From Plumapathes pennacea (Eukaryota > Cnidaria > Anthozoa > Antipatharia > Myriopathidae): a stretch of DNA of 64,000 nucleotides. Each line of letters begins with the position of its first letter. Within the stretch, counting starts at the first letter, position 1. Of the stretch, positions 11,395 through 23,500 are shown piece by piece. The notes below the pieces were generated by a model. The model saw only the letters and a list, made by a program, of their open reading frames with translations. It did no database searches and had not been told where the DNA came from. The stretch lies in the NCBI GenBank assembly GCA_964036295.1, contig OZ038468.1, forward strand, positions 3,344,501-3,408,500. The letters run 5' to 3'. The position numbers and the translations under genes were made by a program.

Positions 11395-11779
11395 GGACTG
11401 AGTGTCAGGCTAAAAGATTGCTTAGCCTCTCTTGGAAGTTTGTTTCAAGCTGTTGAAATACTGAAATAAACGTCTCTTTTTTCACCGTTGGAAGCTGAAG
11501 TTATAGCCTGAGTTTCTAGTTGGAATTGAATGCACCTTGTTGAAAATTTTATCATGACTATGGGATGCTTGTGCTATAATGACTTCCCTCAAGGTCAACA
11601 AGCAGGGCTTTTGATACGTGAACATTTTGATTGCACCACAGGAAATGACGTCACACTCTTGCCGACAAAAAGGATGTTACTCTTACGCGTAAACATCCTA
11701 TTGTTATCACGTACATAATTTTCACTTACGATAACAACTCCCTCAGGGATGGATGCATCCTTTTTCGTGACCAGTGCGA

Positions 11780-11835
11780 GCGCCAAAGGCGCGAGACGCT
11801 AGGGGGTCCGGGGGCATGCCCCCCTGGAAAATTAT
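11780..11835. repeat. GC-rich palindromic motif
   Basis: The motif GGGGGCATGCCCCC is preceded by GGCGCGAGACGC and a GGGGTCCGGG stretch. It resembles the end of a dispersed non-coding element and contrasts with the AT-rich surroundings. Confidence 0.4.
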
Positions 11836-11937
11836 GAAATTTTTAGTCTCTGAAATGCGATTTCCTGCGTTTTCCAGGGAATTTCAATGAAAATCTGAAG
11901 GCCACAAAGTGCCCAAAGCCAGACGATTTTTTTGACT

Positions 11938-12389
11938 CAATGTGGATTCAACTGCTGATCTATAGGGACGACTTGCCTTCTCATAACATCCATAAAATTT
12001 TGCATGGCAATCACAGAAAAATTGTGGATTTGCGATTTTCCGATTTTCATGCCTTTGTCCAAAACGTCAGCGGAGATCGAAATAGCTTATTCAGCTTTGC
12101 GCCATTCTTTCCACATTCCATCCCAAAACAGACACAAGGCAAACAGAAAGCGCCATCCAAGTACTTGGGAGTGACGAACGAGCCAGTCTGGTTTAAATCG
12201 TCTAAGTCGGCCGCCGCTTTCTTTCGTCAAAGGGAACTCGAAGAGCGTATCTGGCTTCCAGATATTTTGAATGAATCGGAACTTTTCCGCGTCAGAAAAT
12301 TTAGCGATTTCTTGATACACTATTCCGATATCGAACGCTGAACAATCGTCTTTACGACAAACAGGATTTCCTCGAGCATGTGACGCCAT
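11938..12389 (-). pseudogene. hAT-type transposase N-terminal fragment (TTF-type zinc finger region), frameshifted
   Basis: The minus strand reads a stretch containing RRFKPDWLVRHSQVLGW and a following Cys-poor remnant, which resembles the start of hAT transposases with a TTF-type zinc finger. After a stop near 12087 the similarity goes on in other frames (RSPLTFW, then NFSVIAMQNFMDVMRRQVV), and it ends at a TGA near 11938. The expected Cys pair of the finger is largely lost. This is a dead fragment; the family call rests on pattern recognition alone. Confidence 0.5.
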
Positions 12390-12899
12390 CGCACGGGATT
12401 TATAAGGCTGACCAGTTCACGACCGGTGCACAAGAATCACGAGGACAATAGGAGGCGATCATGACCAGTGCACAAATTGGCTAACCAACCATAGCGAGTC
12501 TTGATGGGTGCACTTATTTTACCTTTGCACTCACTGACGTCTATTTGCGGAAAGACCGATTTTTCCCATGCGATGTTTCACGACACGAATCGAATGTCGC
12601 AGGGTTGATTTAAACGGTACAATTCAATTCGTCACTGTGTCGCAAGTGGGATAAACAACAGTCGCGTCTGTGTAAGGATGTACTGAAGAACAGTTTTCAA
12701 CCTCATTAACTGCGAGTATGCTAATATTAGAAAGATTTGATTGGTTCATTGGAACTGGTGGCACTGCCCTGTCCCTCTTAATTAAATTGTAAGAATATTG
12801 TAAACGCTGATGGTCCAACTGTTCCTTAGTCCAACTGTTGCTCAGCCAAACTTCGTGACATAATTATAGTTCATAATTCAGACATGTCCCAGAGTCTTC

Positions 12900-13810
12900 C
12901 CACGCATTAGCCCCTTTCGCACGTGTCCGGATGTTTTTGAATCCGCAACTTTTTCATTGCGGAGTGGCCTCCCGTCCACACGTATCCGGTGAATACGGTT
13001 AACAAATCCGCAACATTTTGAAAACGCTTCCCAGAGTGGATTTTTTTAATACGTTGTGAATACGGCGTCCTGTGGACGGTTAGCCTGCGTAGCTGGCGGT
13101 CTCATTTGATGCGGTTGACATGTTCACTGGGCGCCATTTTGTACTGGTTGGCAGCGGAGAGACTGAGGGCGAGCGACAAAGACGGACGAAGGAGGGTGAG
13201 GGGGAAAGGTCTTTTTCCCCGCCCCGTAATTTTGTCACGCGACCTCAGTCTCCCATCTGCCATCAGTACAAAATGGCGCCCGTGAATACTGTTCAACCGC
13301 ATCGAATGAGACCGCCAGCTACGCAGGCTAGTGGACTCGAATCCTAGTATAAATTGTATTACGGGTATTTTGACCCCTGTGCTACTGTGTGGAAATTAAT
13401 AATGGGTGAGTTATATATGGGGTTACGGGGGTGATAAACTGGCGAATATGATTGTAATATGAAATTGTGCATGTTAGTGTGTGATAACATGTTGCAGCGC
13501 TAAAATGCGGCTGTGGTCAGGTTGTTGAAATGTAGGGAACGTGGTAAATGGGCAGAAATGTGGAATTGGTGACCTGTGGTGCGCACGTGCGTTGTGAAAC
13601 AATGGGGATGGGAGTTACTGTAACAGAGAAAACCGAGCGAAGATCGAAAAGGAAAGCGGCGAAACGGAGGGATCGGCGTGTATGTAGAATAAAGGCTAAT
13701 AAATACATGACTTGGGGATGGAACGGGTGGTTGGGGAGTGAAACTTTTTTTAAGTCCGCATCGCAAAGTTGCGGATTCAAAAATATCCGAATTCGTGTGG
13801 ACAGGCCATA
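12900..13810. mobile_element. Non-autonomous DNA element with long imperfect terminal inverted repeats
   Basis: TTTTTGAATCCGCAACTTTT near 12932 is mirrored by the AAGTTGCGGATTCAAAAATA stretch near 13770. The outer ends (CGCACGTGTCCGGAT and ATCCGAATTCGTGTGGACAG) also pair imperfectly. The segment around 13350-13510 is shared in reverse orientation with 51290-51450, so the interior belongs to a dispersed family. A smaller element is nested inside at 13083-13333. Confidence 0.65.
13083..13333. mobile_element. Nested foldback MITE (TAGCCTGCGTAGCTGGCGG ends)
   Basis: The left end TAGCCTGCGTAGCTGGCGG is mirrored at the right by the complement ending GCAGGCTA, and the internal words GGGCGCCATTTTGTACTG and CAGTACAAAATGGCGCCC pair exactly. 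GTGGAC lies on both sides as a possible partial target duplication. It was inserted into the larger element at 12900-13810. Confidence 0.8.
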
Positions 13811-14173
13811 ATTATAGTTAGAATTATTAATTAATATTATTATATATAATTCAGACATGCCCCAGCGCACTTACGTGCATTTGTTTGTCAGGCTTGTATT
13901 GTTTAGCTTAATTGTTCAATTTATAAATAGCTTCAAAAGTTTGGAAACTAAAGTCAAAAACAATTCTACAGTAGCCAATTGTTTTTAGTCTTCCCACGCA
14001 TTATTTGACGTCATGTTATGTGAACGTCCGTTCCCCTTTATAGGAACAGCGTACACGAACTTTATGCACCAGTAATTACTAATGAGTGACCTGAACTGTC
14101 TAGTAAGCAACAACTAAACGGTGCCGATAAAATTATTCCTCTGCGTACTAGGAGGCGCTCGATTTGAACAATC

Positions 14174-14688
14174 ATGGCGCCAGACGTTGAAACGTCCGCA
14201 CCGAAAGCTAAACAGGAGAAAACCCCGCTCCGTCAGAGGCTGTCCTGTGGAACTGGCCATGTTCTCAATGATTTATTCCTCCAGATGGCCATTTCATTCA
14301 ACTTGGTGTACTTCATCAAAGTTGCGAAGTTAGACGGAAGTCAAGCTGGGTTTATTCTGCTTATTGCGCTCGTAACCAATGCGATATTTGCTCCAGTAGC
14401 GGGTTACTGCAGTGACATGTTCACAGTTCCTTTGTTATCTCGTGTAGTTGGCAAAAGAAAGGCCTGGCATCTTATCGGAGTCATTATAATGGCCATCTTC
14501 TTCCCGCTACTTCATACTCGTTGTCTGGTTTGTACGGACGACTCGTCGTGGACCAAGATTGCATATTATTTAGTCCTCATGATTTTAGTCAACGGCGTTG
14601 CATTTCCAACTATGAACGTTGGCCATCTCTCGATCATCTCAATGGTAGCCAAGAACCCAAAAGAATCGGTTGAACTTAACGTGTTCAG
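14174..14688 (+). pseudogene. Orphan first exon of an MFSD12-like gene (or alternative first exon)
   Basis: The exon is 515 bases, intact, starts at ATG 14174 and ends at the donor AG|GTGGGT with the same phase as the other first exons (two bases over). It encodes about 171 residues with the same transporter N-terminal half, including LNDLFLQM and VGKRKAWHLIG. The first 20 residues are distinct from copies A-C. No exon 2-9 homologue follows before copy A's first exon at 17509. It is therefore either a remnant of a deleted copy or an alternative promoter and first exon that could splice to copy A's exon 2 (18817). The sequence upstream does not match the copy A or B 5' flank. Confidence 0.7.
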
Positions 14689-14740
14689 GTGGGTTACTTT
14701 ACATGTGTTGATCATTTGGTTTTGCTTTGAAGAAATTTGG

Positions 14741-14870
14741 GTAGGGAGGTTCCGCTGACTCTACAAAACCCTGACCCTATTTAAGACACAAAGATAAAAA
14801 TTTTGCTACCTGTCTTAAACAAAGTGCTCTAACCTGTGACCCTGTTCAAGACTGGACACTATCTTTGGCC
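14741..14870 (+). repeat. Dispersed repeat 'X' after the orphan exon
   Basis: The block begins GGGTAGGGAGGTTCCGCTGA and includes ACCCTGACCCTATTTAAGAC and CCTGTCTTAAACAAAGTGC. It is the same block that lies just behind the first exon of copies A, B and C. Confidence 0.8.
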
Positions 14871-14925
14871 ATGTCAACACCAGTCCGTTCACCGGAAATT
14901 ATTTGCGTATTTCTTTTGCGCGTAA

Positions 14926-14972
14926 AATCCAAAAGAATCAGTTGAACTTAACGTGTTGAGGTAGGTTACTTT
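14926..14972 (+). pseudogene. Fragment of an MFSD12-like exon 1 3' end
   Basis: The last about 35 coding bases of exon 1, with the donor and first intron bases (GTTGAACTTAACGTGTTGAG then GTAGGTTACTTT), appear again 240 bp behind the orphan exon. It is a sliver of another rearranged copy. Confidence 0.75.
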
Positions 14973-15061
14973 GTAAAAATTACACTCGAAATTTTTAACG
15001 CGATTTCTTCGTATGCTCCAGTGGAAACGCGTGCAACGCAGGCTAACCTGTGTCTCTGACT

Positions 15062-15605
15062 GGAATATTAAAAACAGGGTACCAAATTAGAGCACTTTGT
15101 CTTAGACAGGGTAGCAAACTTTACATTTTTGTGTCTTGAATAGGGTCAGGGTTTTATAGAGTCAGCGGAACCCTCCTACCCAAATTCCTATTGAGTACAC
15201 CCCCCGGGCCGGGGGGGGGGGGAGATATTCCCATATATTTCCTACATAGGGGCGTTCCGCCCGATAGGGTATCAGGTTCAGGGTTCTCTGTCTTAAACAG
15301 GGTATCAAATTTTACATTTTCGTGTCTTAAACAGGGTTATTATCCGAAGATCCCCTCCTCCCCCCCCCCCCCCCCCCTCCCCTCCTCCCTTCCTCGATCA
15401 CATTTTATGCACTCGCCATTTTTTAGCGCGATTTCTTCGTATACTTTAAGGAAACGCGTGCAAAGCAGGCTAACGTATCTCTCTGACTGGAATATAAAAA
15501 AAGGGCATCAAATTAGACAGGGTAGCAAAATTTACATTTTTGTGTCGTGAACAGGGTCAGGGTTTTATAGTCAGCGGAATCCCCCTACCCAAATTCCTAT
15601 TTGAG
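15062..15605 (-). repeat. Two to three inverted copies of repeat 'X' with poly-G/poly-C runs
   Basis: Inverted X copies occupy about 15062-15195 and 15478-15605, with a partial copy at 15240-15345. They are separated by G-rich (15205-15222) and C-rich (15355-15385) runs. The tandem arrangement suggests local amplification. No gene is visible. Confidence 0.7.
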
Positions 15606-15639
15606 TACACTCCCCGTGGACATGCCTCACCCCCAATCC

Positions 15640-16728
15640 TCTTGAATGAAAAATTTGTTGCGCTTCGCGGCCGAGAAACTAGAGTGTCTGTCGGCGGCAT
15701 CCCTCGTACTCATTGCCTTGACATTGAAAGCAGTGTTCAAAATGAGAGCCAGCGGAAATGGTTTTAGGCCAGCTAGTTCCGCTTAAAAGTGAAAATACAA
15801 TGAACCGAGCTAATGTAACAATTATCTCAGCGGGAACCTCTGAAATAAGTCCAACAATTAAGTCCAAGGTATTGGCAAAAAACTCGGTGCGCGTACCGAA
15901 TAACAGAATCACTATAAAAGGACGCTCAAAACATGCGACTCGTGATATCCCTGATACGTGCCAACTCCCCTCAACCCCATCAACAGCATTCAAGTTGTAA
16001 TATACTCTCTGCGTCAAGCTCTGCCAGTATCCATACAAAACAGCTGCACAACAAACAAATCATGGCTTAACAATCCCTTGACTACGATTTAAAAAAAAAG
16101 TTACTTTTTCTAACTCTGATTTGGACTTACCTTCGAGCGAACGATTGTTGTGACTGTGGCACCTCGTGTATTTCACGCCGATAAAATCCTGAGTGTTCCC
16201 GCATGAACTGTACCGCTTGGCGGGGAGTTGGGAAATACAGTACAAAGCCCAATGTAACGTGAGTGGTTCGGCATCCTTGTTCCCAGGCTCTTTCTCCAAG
16301 TGATTGATGGCACTGTTCCCTTGTTTTATGTGGTAGGGCCGGGGTTGTGCCAGATCTAAAAACTGTCCGGCGCGTGTACAGACAATACCTGCTTCTAAAC
16401 CAAGACGTGCGCCCCGACAAGAACGATATTGAACCGAAGATTTACACGGAGCGATATTTGATCATGACTTCTCTTTGACTCACGACATGAAATGTATCAG
16501 GTCCGTAGCCGGATGATTCAGCGATTATTCGTGTCGTACAAAGGTCATGCCGGCGACAGTCGCAAGCAAAAAATTGGAATTCATATGTAGTTGTGCGTAC
16601 GAAAAATGTCCGGCGCCACGCAAAACGAATTGAAAAGGGGAAAAGCCGTAACTGCACAGAGCCGAACAGAGAATAATCGAGAACCTGGACTCAGAAACGG
16701 ACACATTCAAACGGACATGTTCCATTTC
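15640..16728. other. Unassigned intergenic sequence
   Basis: Opposing open frames exist (15679-16038 minus, 119 codons; 16127-16420 minus, 97 codons; 15758-16000 plus), but none shows a domain that I recognise, and the two strands are open at the same place. No splice-consistent gene could be assembled. Confidence 0.4.
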
Positions 16729-16955
16729 ATGCCGTGTTTACACCAGAGACATTTACCGCAGTGAAAAGATTACCGTGGCAAATTTGCATTTACCATGCCC
16801 TGCAAGATGGTAGATTGGCATTTACTACGGTAAACTTTCTATTGTTTTGAACTACATTTACCAAGGTTTTGTAAATTGTCTACGCGCGTGGTCCGTTTAC
16901 TGCAGTAAAGTAAATGCTTTCACCAAGGTAAATGTGCCTCGTGTAAACACGGCAT
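16729..16955. mobile_element. Foldback MITE (ATGCCGTGTTTACAC ends)
   Basis: ATGCCGTGTTTACAC at the left pairs with GTGTAAACACGGCAT at the right, and GGTAAA/TTTACC words alternate through the element. It is 227 bp and non-coding. Confidence 0.8.
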
Positions 16956-17106
16956 AAGTAATTCGCCATAATATTGTAATTAGAAACACTCCGGCTTCCC
17001 GTGCGTAAATCTGTCAACAAAGCCTTTGTCATAAAACTTGCTGGCTTTGAAAGTGGTCATTTCAGATGACCACTCCAGCGGTAACCAACGCTTTCGGCTC
17101 CGTGAT

Positions 17107-17508
17107 TAACATTTCAACAACTTGAGCGGTAGTCATCTTCAGAGTCAAAGTGTCGTCTTCAGAATATGGTCTTTCCGTATCCCGGCTGTAACAAGGGACC
17201 ATATGGTCTCTTGGTTCACTTTGGTTGTAAACAGTTGGTTTTGCCACACCCCTCGTAACCATAGTAACTGACAGCTGCCATGTTTTGGTTGGTTCTTTCA
17301 AGCCGGTTTTACCAGTTCTGTTTGACAAACACAATGGTGATTACGAGTGAGAAGAACCCTCCCTCGCCAACGTTCGCCTTTGCCGCTCTCTGCTGAGCCT
17401 TCGCCGCTCTTCATTAGCAAGCGAGGAACCTCTGGGGGTTAATGTTTTTAGAGACTGAAGGTTACTGTTTATAGACGCTTCCTGCTCATTGGCACAAACA
17501 CGCGGGAC
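17107..17508 (+). promoter_or_regulatory. Conserved 5' flank of MFSD12-like copy A
   Basis: The stretch starting ACATTTCAACAACTTGAGCG and the final 170 bp before the ATG (from GAGAAGAACCCTCCCTCGCC on) are conserved in the same place ahead of copies B and C. That position fits a promoter and 5' untranslated region. No TATA box or exact transcription start could be fixed. Confidence 0.45.
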
Positions 17509-20500
17509 ATGGCTCTGGACGTGGAACTTTTGATACCATATGGAGAACAAGCCAAAGTGAAAACCCCGCTCCGTCAAAAGCTTTCCTGTGGAACTGGCCA
17601 TGTTCTCAATGATTTATTCCTCCAGATGGCCGTTTCATTCAACTTGGTGTACTTCATCAAAGTTGCCGAGTTAGACGGACGTCAAGCTGGGTTTATTCTG
17701 CTCATTGCGCTCGTAGCCAATGCGATATTTGCTCCAGTAGCGGGTTACTGCAGTGACATGTTCACAGTTCCTTTGTTATCTCGTGCAGTTGGCAAAAGAA
17801 AGGCCTGGCATCTTATCGGAGTCATTATAATGGCCATCTTCTTCCCGCTACTTCATACTCGTTGTCTGGTTTGTACGGACGACTCGTCGTGGACCAAGTT
17901 TGCATATTATTTAGTCCTCATGATTTTAGCCAACGGCGTTGCATTTCCAACTATGAACGTTGGCCATCTCTCGATCATCTCAATGGTAGCCAAGAACCCA
18001 ACAGAATCGGTTGAACTTAACGTGTTGAGGTAGGTTACTGTACATGTGTTGATCATTTGGTTTTGCTTTGAAGAAATTTGGGTAGGGAGGTTCCGCTGAC
18101 TCTACAAAACCCTGACCCTATTTAAGACACAAAGATAAAAATTTTGCTACCTGTCTTAAACAAAGTGCTCTAACCTGTGACCCTGTTCAAGACTGGACAC
18201 TATCTTTGGCCATGTCAACACCAGTCCGTTCACCGGAAATTATTTGCGCGTAGTTCTTTTTTTAATATCCCAGTTGGAGATAAGTTAGCCTGCGTTGCAC
18301 GGCGCGTTTTCACCGGAGCGTGAGAAGAAGCCGCACAAAAATTATGAAAGATCTTCGGGAGATAACCCTGTTTAAGACACTAAAATGTAAACTGATATAC
18401 CAGGAAAATGTTAACCTCGCGATACAACACTTCGAATCCAATAGTCAAAGGTCCGGTCACGTGAGACAATGGCGTGGTATCCAAATGTGGGCAGAGGTGC
18501 ATACTGGGAAAAGGAAAGCAATTAGTCAAATTGCACACCCGTTGGAAATAAATGGTCCAAAATAGGTCACATAGAGGTTTGCATAGCAACACCCGGGATG
18601 CATGCAGTTATAAATTTATCAATCTAAAATTTCAAGATTTTCAAACACCGATTTGTATACAGAAATGTTACAGCTGAAAGAGTTGGAGAAGACCCAAAAT
18701 CGCCAAATTACACGTGGTGTACCCAATATAAGCACTTTTATTTTATTAGCGCAAATCCGGCAGTTTCGAGATCTCATAAATTGATTGTTTGTGACAAGGC
18801 TCTTGTTTCACTTTAGGACGATGTGTACCTATTTGAGTGGAATTTTAGCTTACGCGGTGACATGGATCATGCTAGGAAGGGACAGTCGAGGCAAACTGTC
18901 TCCAGCCTCCTGGAAAGACTTCACGGTTGGTAGATGATGTTGGTTAGGGGGCCAAATCAATTTACGAACATTTACAAGTGTAATTTACAAGTTATAAATG
19001 GACTCTTATTTGACAATAATCTGCCAAACGTCACACACACACAGATCTTAAATGTATAACTGGAACATTCTGTTGACCATTACTTTAACCTGTGGGAAGA
19101 TTGCTACAAATACACTTGTAGGTACTTTATTGAATTGGTCTGTAGCGGACTATGCATAGTAAAGATACAGAAGATAATAGAAGGCTGCGCCGAGATACGA
19201 GTTTTATCTTCGAGTGTTGATAGTATTTCTCACAAGTGAGCACAGCGAACGAGTGAGAGACATTATCAAAAGACGAGAAAATAAAACTCATATCTCCAAG
19301 CGATCATGTATAATGTTCTATTTATTAAATAGATATCGATGAAATATCCAAAACAAGACATATCTCACAGCCTTTTACTTTTTGTCAGAACTGTCTGAAC
19401 AGCTGTCTTTAAAAGAACATTTTCATTTTTATCTTTCACGTGTAAAGATATCGCGCGCGATGAAAAGATCAGCTTTTAGAATTGAGGAAATCCTGATATT
19501 TCATCGATATCTATATAATAAAAAGAGGTTATTACACGGGAAGGAGTGCAATACGGCGGAGTATTTTTTCGAGTCGGTTTTATTTTTTCGAGTCTGCTTC
19601 AGGCGAGAAAAAATAAAACTGACGAGTAAAAATACAGCCGTATTGCACGACTTTTCGTGTAATAAATTGTTTATTACACGACAAACGAAGCAGGGCAAAC
19701 ATTCTCGCCGCGCGCAAAATGGAACAAAAAATGACGCGTTCTTAAACTTTGCTTGCGAAAACTGATCACGTAAGCTAATAAACCAGTTGATCTGGTTCCT
19801 GACGAGTGCAATACGCTCCCATCTTTGCACTCGTTTTGGCCCGTATTTGCACTCCAAAATGTGAAGTCGTGTAATAAATGTCATTTTTATCTCCCGTGTG
19901 CAAATTGAAGTAACCATTATTGTGCGAGCTTCTCGAAGTTTCAAGTATTTTATCATACCTAATTTTTATAATAGAACATTTACATTTACTTACTCGCACT
20001 GGTCAGTGTTCTTCAATTGATACTTTCTTATTTGGTCATGGCCATAAATTGGTTCGAGGTCTGTCGAGGAACAAAAAGATCAGAAACCAACACTGCACTC
20101 GCGATGCCAGTCAGCCTATAAAGTAGCTGCAAATAAACCCAAAAAACGACAGCTCCAAGGAACCCCGGAAAGTCAAACAAAGATATACTCAAATTTAAAA
20201 TGTATTACTGTTCATACATGATTATACCGCTTTTTCAACAGACAGTGAACTGTATACTCGTTGCAGTTGGCTTGATCTTCAGTGTGATATTTCACATCGG
20301 AACCAAAGAACCAAACGAGAAAAAGCCAAGAGGAGTATGTATTAAATACAAACGCTCAAATATAACCTTATTTGTTATTCCGCATCTGGTGACGAACGTA
20401 CGTTGATAAGTTGTAATCAAGGTAACTCTCATTTTTATGGTTTGATTATTTCAGGGTTTTGCTTATGTTTTTTTTTTAAAGAACATACTAGTGGGTTAGG

Positions 20501-23500
20501 AGTTTTGATAAATATACCAAGTTTCGACAAGGTTCCCGTCTATAGTGGTCAATTTGCTGCAGTAATTGTCTTGGTTGGCACACTGTCAGGCTGTTCGGTT
20601 AGGTTTGTCACTAAACCCCGCAGTATTGATTATTTGTATTTTGCACTCCAATGAACAGGCGATACACAAGTTTTTTACCAAGCAAGGTTTGCAGATCGTG
20701 GGCATCGTGTTTATGTTGAGCCCCGGTGGAGAAGAAGATGCCGGTAAATCAACTCTCATATTCTAATCTTTCCCTTTTAGTTAGTTAGTCTTATGTTCCA
20801 CAGTAGCGTCGATCATTTTGCTGTGAAATTTTGACTACAGTTTAAATTCCCAGTATAAGCCCAGATTATTTTTCCGGGCTTTTCTTGCAACTGCTTCAAT
20901 CAATCTCGAACCATATAAAATCCAACTGTCTAAACACAAGTATACACATATGTCCGTCTCTTGACCAAATAGAACTACCATGATATAAACTAGAAATACA
21001 GCATGCAATAAAACCATGCTTTAGGTTTTACTGTAAAGGCATTGTTTACATGGAAGAAGGGTGACCCTTGGGGACGTACACCCTTCTAGACGGGTCAGAA
21101 TATAGCGCCCCTTTACCTCTCGCCAAGAATGTGAAAGGCATCGTGCGGTCGAGAGATTCGAGATAGTAACCTGGCATCGATAAACTTAGTCCCACTGGGA
21201 GGGTAACCCTACCTAGAGCATTTACATGGGCAAAAGTTGTCCCTGCTGGGAGTGTTACCTTAGCAAGGAGATAGGGTAACCCTCCTCCTAGGGCTACCCT
21301 ACCTAACATATAAACGAAAGAAAGAATTTCAATAGAGAAGGGCGACCCTTCTAGGAGGGTGTCCTTCCATGTAAACTGGGCCTGGTAAAGTGACTGGTAG
21401 CCGTGCAATTACATAAACATGCCAATATAATGTATTCTATAAAATAACTATGATACTACGAGCATTCTGATTGGCTAAATAACCGTGTAATATGAGAATA
21501 TATTACTCGCCGACGCTACTCTCGTGTTCTCCCAACGTCCCGCGTGTTTAGATGAAGCTATATTACACGGTGACGCGTTATATATTTCTTTAACATTATA
21601 GCAAAACGATGTTTATCAGCGGTGACATGATTGTTATATGTGTATAGATATAATTGCTTTGACAAAAAATACCTTTTAGAGATTGACTATACAATGAAAC
21701 AAATTCATATTATTTGTGTTTTAGATGCTGTTCGTAAGGTATCAAGAAGGAAGTCTTCATTTTCACTTCGGAAGTTATCGTTCTGTTTGAGCCAATTCGA
21801 CGAAACAAAAGGGAGTGAAACAAACCTGGATGATAAGACCAACCACCAAGAAGACCTTCGTGATAGGCAAGGTATAACACACAAACACGCCGAAAAAAAA
21901 AAAAACTTTAAGTGCAGCCTACACCTCGACACTTTTAAAGGAAGAAGCGATCAAGATGTAAAAACAAACTGCACTGGAATAAACCGTCGGGTGTTGCAGG
22001 AAAACTGTATATAATATCCAATATTGTTATAGAGATATCGATAAAATATCAGGCTTTCTTCAATTCTGAAAACTGATATTTTCATTGGGCGCGATATCTT
22101 CACACGTGCGCGCAATTTTTGAGGACAACTGAAGTTCTGACGGGAAATAAGGGCTGGAGATATATCTTTGTTCTGCTATTTCATCGATATCTATATAATA
22201 AACAGAACATTACATGGTCGCTTGGAGATACAAATTTTATCTTCTCGTGTTGATAATATCTCTAGAGATACTATCAACACTCGAACCTAAAATTCGTATC
22301 TCTGCGCGGCCATGTAATATCTTCTACTTTATGTCACTTCATTAGACAGATAGACATGAGCCTATCAGCTTTTCGATGAGTAAAAGCTATGATCGTGTTT
22401 AGAAAAACCGGCTTATTGAATGAAAGACAACTCATAACAACTAAATCCGTTGCAAGAAAATTACAGACTTAACCAAAGTTTATCACACGATTACTTTCAA
22501 CATTCGTCCAAAACGGCTCTATAACGCCATTCAAGAAAGCTACAAAAAACATTCTTAACCACTGAAAAACCAAAGTTTGCTGTTTTGAAGAGACAATTTC
22601 ATAGTTCGAGAAATACGTCATCAACCCACTTGCTTGCTTCTGTGACAAGTTTTACTTTTGTTTCTGATTGGCCAACGCCGCTAAACATGTTCGGACCATT
22701 TGTTTGGTGCAACACAAAAGCAAAGCATGTACTAACGCGACTACTGTGGACACTAGTTCTCCGAGAATGTCCCCAAAAGACTGTTCCCATGAGATAAACA
22801 CTGGGTCCAGAGTCATGTCATTTTTTACTCAGATATCGTACTTCATGTTGTTGACGAAGAAATGTCAACGGAAGTTAGCAATGGAAAAACAGTTAACGAG
22901 AACAACAAAGCGACCGCACAGTGTACGTCTACATCCGGGACACAAGAGCAGACAAGGAAATCGTCGTTTCCTCAAAAGATTGTGAAGGCCTGTCACGTGG
23001 CGGAAACTAACGAAAGAATTCCAAAAACTAGAAAAAGCTGGCTGAAGGAGACGGGACTATATAGGGTGAGTCAACATAATTATTTTCTCCCTAAGAGGAT
23101 ACCTCTCTAAAACAAACATATCTATAAGGCGATCAGCATGCAAATTTGGTCCTTCCCGATTTTCACTTGTTTCTCTGCAACTGAACTCAGCAGACACCTC
23201 TCTAAGAAGGACACTAAATGCAAGTCCCGAGGGTGTCCGCCTTAAACATAGAGTTTACTGTATCTCTAAAATTACTATAATAAGGTAAGTTCAAGTACAA
23301 TTGGTTAGTTGTAAACTTGCTGTGTACGAGCAAGGACAAGTTATCACCAGATAGTGTGTTTGTGCTACACAATTTCCCGTCACCTTGAGTGATTTTGGAG
23401 TAACGACTGTCTTTTGACGATTTTGCAGGTTGGTGCTATTGTCGCCATCACTCAACTGGTTGTGGGTGCTGGATATGCCTACATGCCCTTCTATCTCACA

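Noticed and set aside
15679-16038. A membrane-like 119-codon minus-strand frame
   Set aside because: The plus strand is open over the same stretch, no family is recognised, and the hydrophobic look may only reflect base composition.
22585-22985. Plus-strand frame of about 105 codons across exon 4 of copy A in another frame (and the same in copy B)
   Set aside because: The exon 4 phase fixed by neighbouring exons and by the fused exon in copy C selects a different frame.
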